A DNA stretch of 64,000 nt from positions 1-64,000 of the forward strand of contig JABDBE010000004.1 of NCBI GenBank assembly GCA_013288805.1, written 5' to 3'. The notes under the pieces are model-generated. The model was given only the letters and a program-made list of their open reading frames with translations. It did not search any database and was not told the DNA's origin. Source of the stretch: Acidobacteriota bacterium (GTDB taxonomy: Bacteria > Acidobacteriota > Terriglobia > Terriglobales > Acidobacteriaceae). Shown here piece after piece: positions 30,023-38,323 of this stretch. Position numbers and translations under genes: made by a program. Each line of letters opens with the position of its first letter. Positions within the stretch are counted from its first letter, which is position 1.

Positions 30023-30637
30023 ATGAATAACAAAGTGACGGTGATCGGCGCCGGACGCATGGGATCCGCTCTTGCGACGGTGCTGTTCCATAAGGGATTT
30101 GCCACGACGGTGTGGAACCGGACTGGAGCGAAAACGAAGGTCTTGTCAAGGCTCGGTCTCACCGTAGCCCACAGCGTGGAGGAATCGGTTCGAGAAGCGG
30201 ATATTGCTGTTGTTAGCGTCAGCGATTACAGTTCAACGCGACAGTTGTTGCGACAACCTGACATTGAGACCGCGCTCCGCGGCAAGATCGTCGTGCAACT
30301 GAGCAGCGGCACGCCCAAAGAAGCCAGGGAAATGGACTCCTGGGCCCGCCGATGCGGAATATCGTATCTTGACGGTGCCATTCTGGGCAGTCCGGAATGG
30401 ATCGGAACACCAGCCTGCACGATCTTCTATTCCGGGCCGGCGGACGTCTTCAACCGCGCGAAGCCGGTTCTGATGGTCTTTGGCGATAGGACGGTGTTCG
30501 TAGGGCATGAAATCGGTCATGCCTCGGCATTCGATGTGGCTGTCCTCACCTTCGGCGTAAGTGCGATGTTGGGCTTTCTCCAAGGGCAGGTTGTCCGCGA
30601 TTCTAGTTTGCAGGTCGCGGCAAGTCAACGGAGCTAG
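30023..30637 (+). CDS. 6-phosphogluconate dehydrogenase/imine-reductase-like NAD(P)-binding protein, apparently C-terminally truncated
   Basis: 'MNNKVTVIGAGRMGSALATVLFHKGFATTVWNRT', 'LSSGTPKEAREMDSWARRCGISYLDGAILGSPEWIG'; ends after 'MLGFLQG'. Confidence 0.85.
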   Translation: MNNKVTVIGAGRMGSALATVLFHKGFATTVWNRTGAKTKVLSRLGLTVAHSVEESVREADIAVVSVSDYSSTRQLLRQPDIETALRGKIVVQLSSGTPKEAREMDSWARRCGISYLDGAILGSPEWIGTPACTIFYSGPADVFNRAKPVLMVFGDRTVFVGHEIGHASAFDVAVLTFGVSAMLGFLQGQVVRDSSLQVAASQRS

Positions 30638-30763
30638 CTCTGCACTGAAAGCTGCTTTGGGTGTTTTCCTCCTGGCTACTTGGGCAAAACAAACCTTGCA
30701 AGAGCTAGGCTAGGCGTCCAGCCTTGGGTCACTCGCCGCCTAAGTCCCTTCGCCCTCTAAAAT

Positions 30764-31423
30764 GTGTGTAACATCCTTCGATCTGCAGCGTACTGCTTTA
30801 TGAACGCCAAGAGGAACATGGCGAAAGGACCCGAGCCCCGCGAGGGTGAAACCAAGCAGATGGAGGGGATGGATTTGGCAAGCGTAATCGAGTGCGCACG
30901 GGGTCACGATGGGGAGGCTCTGGGAGAGATCTATCGCCGTTATGTCCGACGCGTATTCGGATTGTGCCGTTACATGCTGAACTCACGGGAGAGTGCAGAA
31001 GACACCACCAGCGAAGTCTTCCTCAAGCTGCAGCGCTCCATCGACAGCTACGACCGTTCGATACCCTTCCCCAGATGGCTGCTACGGGTAGCTGGCAACC
31101 AATGCATTGACGCTTTGCGGCGTCGGCAGCGTGGACGGCGGGCGATTGTGGAAGTGGAAGACGGAGCCGCGGTCACCGAGGTACCCAGTTCGGAAACCTC
31201 GCCGCTGGGTGCGGTCATCAGCAAGGAAGAGAGGGCGGAGGTGCGGGACGCCATCGCACGCCTGCCGGAGAATTATCGCGTGGCGCTAGTCCTGCGTTAT
31301 TACAGCGAACTGAGCTACGACGAAATCGCGCAGCAGTTGGACCTGGAAAGGAACTACGTGGCGGCGCTGATATTTCGGGCAAAGAAGGAGCTGCGTCGGC
31401 GGCTGCCCCATAGGAGCAAGTAA
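30764..31423 (+). CDS. ECF RNA polymerase sigma factor
   Basis: 'IYRRYVRRVFGLCRYMLNSRESAEDTTSEVFLKLQRSIDSYD', 'LPENYRVALVLRYYSELSYDEIAQQLDLERNYVAALIFRAKKELRRRL'. Confidence 0.96.
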   Translation: MCNILRSAAYCFMNAKRNMAKGPEPREGETKQMEGMDLASVIECARGHDGEALGEIYRRYVRRVFGLCRYMLNSRESAEDTTSEVFLKLQRSIDSYDRSIPFPRWLLRVAGNQCIDALRRRQRGRRAIVEVEDGAAVTEVPSSETSPLGAVISKEERAEVRDAIARLPENYRVALVLRYYSELSYDEIAQQLDLERNYVAALIFRAKKELRRRLPHRSK

Positions 31424-31425
31424 TC

Positions 31426-33039
31426 ATGGAGTGTTATTCGGAACAGACCTGCGCCCTCGCCGTGGACGGCGAACTGGCGGCCGACGAAGCGCAGCGCCTG
31501 CGAGACCACCTGACCACGTGCCATCGCTGCCGTGCGCTAGTGGACGCATTGCGCGCTGAGAACCGCGCGCTGAGCGATAGTCTCAATGAGCTTCCAGAAG
31601 AAGCAGCCAGCCCGGCGAGTTCCTCCCCTCAGCGCTGGTCCTGGGGGTGGAGCGACCTAGCGATCCTGGCGGCGGCGATGCTGCTAGGTTCGATCATTTC
31701 CGGTTGGTTCAATGAGCTGGATATTCCGGCAGCGCTGGAATGGTTCAATCCCTTCAGCGTAAGCGGCCGCACGAACCTAACCTTCCAACTCTTTTACTAC
31801 TTTGCACACGGAGGTACTGCCATGCTAGCCGATTATGCTGCTGTCGTGGGCTGGATTTGTTTGCTGTTACTGTTGGGCGGCAGTGCACTGCTACTTGGAC
31901 GCCGGGGGCGGCCACACTACCCTGGACTGCGCCTGCTGATCGTGTTGCTTGCGTTGTCGTTGCCCAGCTTTGCCCTGGAGCGGCGTCACGGTGAGTTCGT
32001 CACCGTGACCGCGAACGAGACTGTAGATGACACTCTTGTGGCCGCCGCGAACATGGTGCGCGTGGATGGCGTGGTCAATGGAGACTTGCTGACTTTTGGC
32101 CGGACCGTGGAAGTGCGCGGCACGGTGAAAGGCGACCTAATCAGTTTCGCCCAGAGGACCGAGGTTAGCGGAACCGTGGAAGGCCACATCTACACCTTTG
32201 CCCGCACGCTCGACTTGGAAGGGCAGTTGGGCCACAGCATCTATGGCGCGGTGCAATCCTTGCATATTGATGACCGTGGCCGCGTGGGTGACGGTATCGT
32301 GGTTGCCGTCGGCGAGGCTACCCTCGAAGGCGACGTGAAGCGCAGCGTGAACATCGTGACTGGTGGCAGTGTCGACGTGAGCGGCACTATCGGCCGCGAT
32401 CTGACGATGATCGGTCGCAGCTTAGTGCTGACAAACACGGCACGGATCGGTGGCAACCTGAGCGCTCGCGTGCGCCAGTTGAAGGAGGTGCAGATCGCCG
32501 ACGGTGCGACCATAGGGGGCAAACGTGACATCCAGGTGAGAGTGAGGGAGAGCAGCTTCACGCGCCCCAGATTCTACTTTCACCAAGCTGTCTGGTTCGC
32601 TGGCGCCATACTGGTCGGATGGCTGGGCATGCTTTTGTTTCCCGGCTTCTTCCAGGCCACGACTCAACTGGTGAGCTCAGGCTGGCGCAGTCTGGGACTG
32701 GGGGTTGGGGTTCTAGCGGGCGTGCCGGTGGCCATGGTCGTCATCGCCATCACGCTGGTTGGCTTCCCGCTCTCCCTAATGGTGCTCGCGCTGTATCTGG
32801 CTGCGATCTACCTGGCGAAAATCTGGGTTGGAGCCTTCTTGGGGCGAACACTTCTGAAGCCATCCGGAGCCACAAAGAGCGATTGGCTGCTGGGACTCCT
32901 GGTGGGCCTGTTGATCCTCACCCTCCTGGGATTCATCCCATATCTTGGCGGGCTGGTTCGCTTGGGTGTGGTTTGCCTGGGTTTGGGAGCGTTTGCCGGG
33001 CAGCTTTATCGGGCTTCACGACCGGTAATGACAGCATGA
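31426..33039 (+). CDS. zinc-finger anti-sigma (zf-HC2) domain fused to bactofilin/polymer-forming beta-helix and C-terminal TM region
   Basis: 'HLTTCHRCRALVDALRAEN' N-term; middle 'MVRVDGVVNGDLLTFGRTVEVRGTVKGDLISFAQRTEVSGTVEGHIYTFARTLDLEGQLGHSIYGA'; hydrophobic C-term. Confidence 0.92.
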   Translation: MECYSEQTCALAVDGELAADEAQRLRDHLTTCHRCRALVDALRAENRALSDSLNELPEEAASPASSSPQRWSWGWSDLAILAAAMLLGSIISGWFNELDIPAALEWFNPFSVSGRTNLTFQLFYYFAHGGTAMLADYAAVVGWICLLLLLGGSALLLGRRGRPHYPGLRLLIVLLALSLPSFALERRHGEFVTVTANETVDDTLVAAANMVRVDGVVNGDLLTFGRTVEVRGTVKGDLISFAQRTEVSGTVEGHIYTFARTLDLEGQLGHSIYGAVQSLHIDDRGRVGDGIVVAVGEATLEGDVKRSVNIVTGGSVDVSGTIGRDLTMIGRSLVLTNTARIGGNLSARVRQLKEVQIADGATIGGKRDIQVRVRESSFTRPRFYFHQAVWFAGAILVGWLGMLLFPGFFQATTQLVSSGWRSLGLGVGVLAGVPVAMVVIAITLVGFPLSLMVLALYLAAIYLAKIWVGAFLGRTLLKPSGATKSDWLLGLLVGLLILTLLGFIPYLGGLVRLGVVCLGLGAFAGQLYRASRPVMTA

Positions 33040-33217
33040 AAAGGCCCACTGGGGGGCTGGGTTGAGACCAAGAGAGTTCGGCAATGACATTCTGAAATCG
33101 AAATACTTTGGTTTGTTGACATAAAACCGCGATGGCACTCATCGACCCGGTGACGATCGGCGAGGGGCAAGGCGACGCATGCACATGCCATCCAAATCGA
33201 AGGAAGGATCCAACCGC

Positions 33218-33700
33218 TTACTGTCGATTCGTCGTCCTCTTTTTTGAGAGCACAGCTGCTTGACGACGCTTTCTTTGCTTAGCACGCAACAGTCGTTGCC
33301 GTAGACGTGTACGATACCGCGCTTTTGCCGCTGCATAGCCAGGGCGATTCCTAAAGCACTCACTGCAACCTGTGGAGTGGCGTCCTCTGCGCCATGCGCT
33401 GGGTGGGATCGGTCGGCCATGCTTACGACAGAGCCTGTCTTTAGACCTTGGCACTTTGAAACAGCGAGCACAACCCTTGTTCCGGTACCCGGACCACCAA
33501 CGCTGCCGAATAATCGGGAGCTTGTGTTCCTTGCACAGCCTCTCCTTAGGGGGCGGCATCTTCTTGGTTCTGTAGCAGTCCGCGCATCCCGTATTGCGGT
33601 TGCCAGAAAGCCACCGACTTGGTCGGATTGGCTTGCCGTGGACCTTGCAAAGTCTTCTCTTCTGCGAACGGGCTCGTTTCAAGGCGGTTTTTCTGGACAT
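33218..33700 (-). CDS. small basic protein with three tandem Cys/His (putative zinc-binding) repeats
   Basis: RLCKVHGKPIRPSRWLSGNRNTGCADC / RLCKEHKLPIIRQRWWSGYRNKGCARC / RLCRKHGRPIPPSAWRRGRHSTGCSEC; ORF listed to 33766. Confidence 0.8.
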   Translation of the reverse strand: MSRKTALKRARSQKRRLCKVHGKPIRPSRWLSGNRNTGCADCYRTKKMPPPKERLCKEHKLPIIRQRWWSGYRNKGCARCFKVPRSKDRLCRKHGRPIPPSAWRRGRHSTGCSECFRNRPGYAAAKARYRTRLRQRLLRAKQRKRRQAAVLSKKRTTNRQ

Positions 33701-33863
33701 CACAATTCTTAGCATAACCCAGCTTTGAGTTCTCGCCACCGCTTGAGTAAGCGGCGGTCTGTCCAACGCGCGAAATCCGTAACTGTCGAAACATCGGGGT
33801 TACACTCGTCGACACGTTTTGAATGCACTCTCGTGAGACTAGGTGGTCAAAGTTGGTAGAAGC

Positions 33864-34286
33864 TCATAAGCCCAAGGCTTTGACTTGCTCCTCAGTTTCG
33901 TAGCCGAGCCAGTGTGCAACCTCATGCCAGACGACCCGTTTCACTTCGGCCCGCAAATCTCCCTTTGAAGACCGCAGAATGGGACCACGAAAAACAAAGA
34001 TCAAGTCGGGAGCATACTTCACCTCGGCGTATGATCGTTTCGTCCTAAATGTGCCGCTGTACAACCCTAATAATTCAGTTCCACGGCGCCATTTTCTTCT
34101 GTTCGATATGTCCTTCAATACGTCCGCGGGAGGCTCGTCAACGACTTGAATCCCGGGGAAATCTCGCAGCTTCCTGATCTTCTGAGGTAGGGTGCGGTAT
34201 GCCCGCTCCACAATCGCCTCAAAGCTTTCGGGATTTACGGTGTCGGCCATGAGGCCTACTTTAGCACTAGGTAATCTGCCGGACAC
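33864..34286 (-). CDS. metallopeptidase family (zincin-like, DUF1025-type) protein
   Basis: 'VVWHEVAHWLGYETEEQV' HExxH motif; 'APDLIFVFRGPI'. Confidence 0.92.
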   Translation of the reverse strand: MSGRLPSAKVGLMADTVNPESFEAIVERAYRTLPQKIRKLRDFPGIQVVDEPPADVLKDISNRRKWRRGTELLGLYSGTFRTKRSYAEVKYAPDLIFVFRGPILRSSKGDLRAEVKRVVWHEVAHWLGYETEEQVKALGL

Positions 34287-34524
34287 GCGGTACCCGGCAG
34301 GTTTCGGTGGAAAAGCGAACGCCCTCCAGTCGGCAACTACTCGTCAAATAGCTGGTGGAAACATTGCATGGTGAGAGGCTCGGGTGTACCTTATCCATCG
34401 CACGGGGAGGACGGAACGGAAATTCCGGCTAAAGATTTCGAGTTGGTGGGAATTCGATGCAACCTGCATGTACAGTGCAAACTCCACGATAGAAGCGCTT
34501 GGGTGAGTAACACAATTGTGGTTT

Positions 34525-36093
34525 ATGGATGTCGCTGCCACTGGTCAATCCAGCCTCGATCAACTACACCTAGAGCGCCGTTGTCCGGCACTTCCGCCTC
34601 TCGCAGTTGGCATTCTGATTGCCCTCTGTACGGCCAAACTCCTGCTGCACCTCTTCACTAGCGTCCGCCATTACGGCTACTTCCGTGACGAGCTTTACTA
34701 CCTGGATATGGCCCGCCATCTCGATTGGGGTTATGTCGATGCCGCTCCGCTCATCGCCGTATATGCCAAGATCGCACTGTGGATGGGCGGTTCGTTGGCG
34801 GCGCTGCGTATCCTTCCCGCGCTCGCCGGCACGGCACTTGTTGGGCTCACCATCCTTATCGCGCGTGAACTCGGCGGTGGACGGTATGCCCAACTCCTCG
34901 CTGGAGTCGCCATTCTGGTCTGCCCCGCCGTTCTGATGACGGACAGCCTTCTCACCATGAATGCTTTCGAGCCGCTCTTCTGGATGGGCTGCATTTGGGT
35001 CGTCACTCGTATCTTGCGCACCAGTGACTCACGGCTTTGGCTATGGTTCGGCGTCCTTGCCGGTCTCGCCCTTGAGAACAAACACTCCACCCTGTCTTTC
35101 GGATTCGCGGTCGCCATCGCCCTGCTTCTGACGCATCATCGCAGGGAGTTCGCTCGACCGTGGATTTGGATCGCCGGCGCGATCGCTCTCGCGCTTTTCC
35201 TCCCTAACATCATCTGGCAAATCCGCCATCACTTCCCGACGATTGAAGACCTCGCCAACGTCCGCCGGGAAGGCAAGAACGTCGTGCTTGGACCACTCGC
35301 GTTCGTTAAGGAGCAGATCATCGACATGCACCCGATCCTGTTGCCGGTCTGGCTCTCGGGCCTGGTCTGGTTTTTCCGCGTCCGCCGCTGGCGGGTGCTC
35401 GGGTTGACGTTTGCCGTCTTTTTCGTATTGATGGAAGTCGCGCACGCCAAGAATTACTACGTATTCCCGATCTATCCGATGCTCTTCGCCGGCGGCGCCG
35501 TCGCAATCGAGCAATGGCTGGCCAAGCACGCCCCCTGGACACGTACGGCCCTCGTCGCTGTCATCCTGCTCGCGTCGCTTCCCGCCCTTCCGTTGGCGAC
35601 GTGGATGCTTTCGCCGGAGCGTCTCCTCGCCTATCAAAACGCTATCGGATTCAAACCCTCCAAGGCCGAGGTGCACCACGAGTCTCTGTTGCCGCAACCG
35701 ATTGCCGACCAGTTCGGATGGCCCGAGATGGTAAGTGAGATCGCCGCGATCTATAACTCGTTGCCACCCGACGAGCGCGCTAAGACCGGGATCTGGGCCG
35801 GCAACTACGGCGAAGCTGGCGCGATTAACGAGTTCGGCCCCCGCTACGGACTGCCGCGTGCATGGTCTCGCCACCAGAACTATTGGTACTGGGGTCCGCC
35901 TCCGCAGGTCTTCAAGAACCTCGTAGTGGTTCAGTGGAGCCTCGATGACGTGCGCGAGAACTGCAGTTCATTTCAGGCCTTCGAGCACTACCAGCGCTTT
36001 GGCATGGACGATGAAAACACATCGATATATCTCTGTCGCCGCGTCACCTTCGACATCCAGAAAATCTGGTGGCACTCCCACCACTGGAATTAG
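34525..36093 (+). CDS. ArnT/PMT-like glycosyltransferase family 39 membrane protein
   Basis: 'RHYGYFRDELYYLDMARHLDWGYVDAAPLIAVYAKI', multiple TM helices, 'KNYYVFPIYPMLFAGGAVAIEQWL'; ORF listed from 34516. Confidence 0.94.
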   Translation: MDVAATGQSSLDQLHLERRCPALPPLAVGILIALCTAKLLLHLFTSVRHYGYFRDELYYLDMARHLDWGYVDAAPLIAVYAKIALWMGGSLAALRILPALAGTALVGLTILIARELGGGRYAQLLAGVAILVCPAVLMTDSLLTMNAFEPLFWMGCIWVVTRILRTSDSRLWLWFGVLAGLALENKHSTLSFGFAVAIALLLTHHRREFARPWIWIAGAIALALFLPNIIWQIRHHFPTIEDLANVRREGKNVVLGPLAFVKEQIIDMHPILLPVWLSGLVWFFRVRRWRVLGLTFAVFFVLMEVAHAKNYYVFPIYPMLFAGGAVAIEQWLAKHAPWTRTALVAVILLASLPALPLATWMLSPERLLAYQNAIGFKPSKAEVHHESLLPQPIADQFGWPEMVSEIAAIYNSLPPDERAKTGIWAGNYGEAGAINEFGPRYGLPRAWSRHQNYWYWGPPPQVFKNLVVVQWSLDDVRENCSSFQAFEHYQRFGMDDENTSIYLCRRVTFDIQKIWWHSHHWN

Positions 36094-36173
36094 CCGCGGG
36101 CGGATCATTGGACTCCTCGATGTTCTTCAGATCCTGCTTATTGTGTAGTCGTGGGCGCGTCCACCAGGGCCTT

Positions 36174-36634
36174 CTAAGCGCCGTCTGGCTGTTTGCCCCG
36201 CACCACCACATATTTCCTCCTGACGGTTTGCGGCTTTCCCTGTTTGTCGTTCGTGGTCAGTTGATATTCGCCGAACTCGTAGGCGAGATCTCCGTCGCGC
36301 GAGACTTCGATCTTTGTCGGATCAAATGTCAGGGCGAAGCCGGGCGTAGCCATCAAACCAGCCCAAGCCTTCTGGATTGCGTCCTTTCCCGTGGCCAACG
36401 GAGCGCCGGGTGCAAACAGTGAAGCCCCGTCAGCGTAGAAAGATGTGGTCAGCGTCGCGTCCCTTGGCAACCACCGCTTTCAACCAATCCGCATCAAGGC
36501 CGCGGATCGTGGACTCATCGGCAGCGTGCTGATCGGGCGGCGTCGTTTGGGACTGCTGTTGATTGCCCGCGCTGCAGGCTGCCAGTGTCAAGGAGAGGAT
36601 GCAGAACGGAGGTGCGGAGTAAGAACGGTTCATC
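36174..36634 (-). pseudogene. SnoaL/YybH-like lipoprotein with a single frameshift
   Basis: MNRSYSAPPFCILSLTLAACSAGNQQQSQ...DADWLKAVVAK | DATLTTSFYADGASLFAPGAPLATGKDAIQKAWAGLM...YEFGEYQLT; +1 G in 'aaggga' would explain the split. Confidence 0.85.
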
Positions 36635-36910
36635 CGAATTACCCTCCGTAAACAGTTATTGAAATTCTTCGCGAAGCAAGTACCGCGCGTACGATACGGC
36701 TGCGCAGCTCTAGTGTCAAGCGTAGCTGGTTTCGATTTGAACACGCCTGGGCAATATACCTGAGAGGTCGGCAAACTCGAACACTTGCGATTGTTGGCGT
36801 AACATCTCCTCTCTGAGAATGTCAAGCGCTTTTCCAGCGCACTACTGATTCCCTCCGAGTAAAGCGCCATTTCGCTCTCGTTGAAGATTTTGCTTTTCCA
36901 ACCATAGGCT

Positions 36911-37067
36911 CGCTCGTAATCGTTTTCGGGTCAGGACTGAGTCCGACCCATGCATCTCTTCGGTCGCACCGGGATCATGATTACTAGTTCGAACTCCTCA
37001 TTACCGAGGAGCGAAAAGGGATGCTTGGTTCCAATTCGAGTGTCCTGACCCGATTAGATTACGAGCG
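36911..37067. repeat. 157-bp MITE-like palindromic element with about 26-bp imperfect terminal inverted repeats
   Basis: cgctcgtaatcgttttcgggtcaggac (36911-36937) versus gtcctgacccgattagattacgagcg (37042-37067). Confidence 0.65.
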
Positions 37068-37518
37068 CTAGAGCGAGGTTTTCCGCGTTTCCAAATGGAC
37101 AGTTCTATTCTTCTAACCTAACCATCTCCCATGGAATTGCGGAAGAAGGAGCCCCTGTTCCCTGGAAAAACGTAAAATGCGGCCAGTCGATTCGGATCAG
37201 GGAAAACTTAGGATCTCGGTGGAATTTTTGCGACAGGTTTCGATAAGTCAGGTTTTCTTGCAGTCGGTCATGGATGATAAAGATGACTCACGAAAAACGC
37301 AGTTTCACCAGTAATTCTCACGTTGCGGAGTGGGTTGGTTACGCTATGGCACCCGAGTAGATGCAGCTTGCAATTTAGTGGTGTCCGACTCGCTAAGTAA
37401 GCGAGTATCATCTGCTCTCGGATACCTTCTTGATTTCTTTCATCAATGAAGATTGGGTGGGTGACGTATTATCTCAACGCTAGTTGCGCATGAATCTCGC
37501 AAGAGCACTCGGGTTCGG

Positions 37519-37794
37519 TTGAAAGTTGTGATCGAGGCTCACGGTATCAACGAACCTATGACCTGCGAAGGCGAGACACTCGTCGTCAACCTCCATGGTG
37601 CCTTGATCATGACCGCCGTTGCGCTGCGTGTAGCGATGAAAATCTCGATTCATGTCCGTCTCACAGACAAACGCGCTGCGGCCGAGGTCGTGTACGTCGA
37701 TCCAGACCAACCCCGGCACTGCGGAATTAAACTGGAGAGACCTGAGAACATTTGGGGAGTGTCGTTGCCGCCGAATGATTGGCATGAGGAGTAA
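37519..37794 (+). CDS. PilZ-domain-like protein
   Basis: 'RKSTRVRLKVVIEAHGINEPMTCEGETLVVNLHGALIMTA...VVYVDPDQPRHCGIKLERPENIWGVSLPP'; homology starts just upstream of the ATG-less ORF start. Confidence 0.78.
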   Translation: MKVVIEAHGINEPMTCEGETLVVNLHGALIMTAVALRVAMKISIHVRLTDKRAAAEVVYVDPDQPRHCGIKLERPENIWGVSLPPNDWHEE

Positions 37795-37841
37795 ACGCGG
37801 ACGGACTACGCGTTAATTCTTCGCCTATGATTCGTGGAGCT

Positions 37842-38201
37842 TCAGCCATAGAGAACATCATCAGCGACTGTGTTGGCGAGGTGACTTTCCTGCTCAAACA
37901 TTTCTTGGGGATCAGTTGCGGTCTTCAGCACGTGCCGGAGGTACGAAAGCCGCATCAGCCAGAGGGCTCGACTCAGGTCCTCTTCACCGCGCATCTGGAA
38001 TGTAATCCAGCCAGAGTTCGGAACCCAGCGGTGCTCGTCGGCAAGACCATCTGCCAACAGTGCATCGCGTATTGAACGCGGGAAGGGTATATCAACGATT
38101 CCATTCGTATGGACGTGTCCGACCTCGGCGTCTCCGAACTGGAATTCCATTCCGCTAAAGCGATGGGGATGAATCGAGATATTCGGCCAGGCTTCGGGCA
38201 C
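37842..38201 (-). CDS. DUF5519 (luciferase-domain) family protein
   Basis: 'AWPNISIHPHRFSGMEFQFGDAEVGHVHTNGIVDIPFPRSIRDALLADGLADEHRWVPNSGWITFQMRGEEDLSRALWLMRLSYL'. Confidence 0.82.
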   Translation of the reverse strand: MPEAWPNISIHPHRFSGMEFQFGDAEVGHVHTNGIVDIPFPRSIRDALLADGLADEHRWVPNSGWITFQMRGEEDLSRALWLMRLSYLRHVLKTATDPQEMFEQESHLANTVADDVLYG

Positions 38202-38323
38202 CGCGATGCCGCAGAGCGTTCACTTGCCAGCCTCGAATTCACGGGCGATGCTTTGCTTACAGATGTCGAGACAATCTGTACTCGCCTTGAGCGCAAACGT
38301 TCATCGCAACCGCTATCTGACAG

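Noticed and set aside
35041-35874. 277-aa minus-strand ORF
   Set aside because: Antisense shadow of the GT39 glycosyltransferase; composition typical of a high-GC shadow frame
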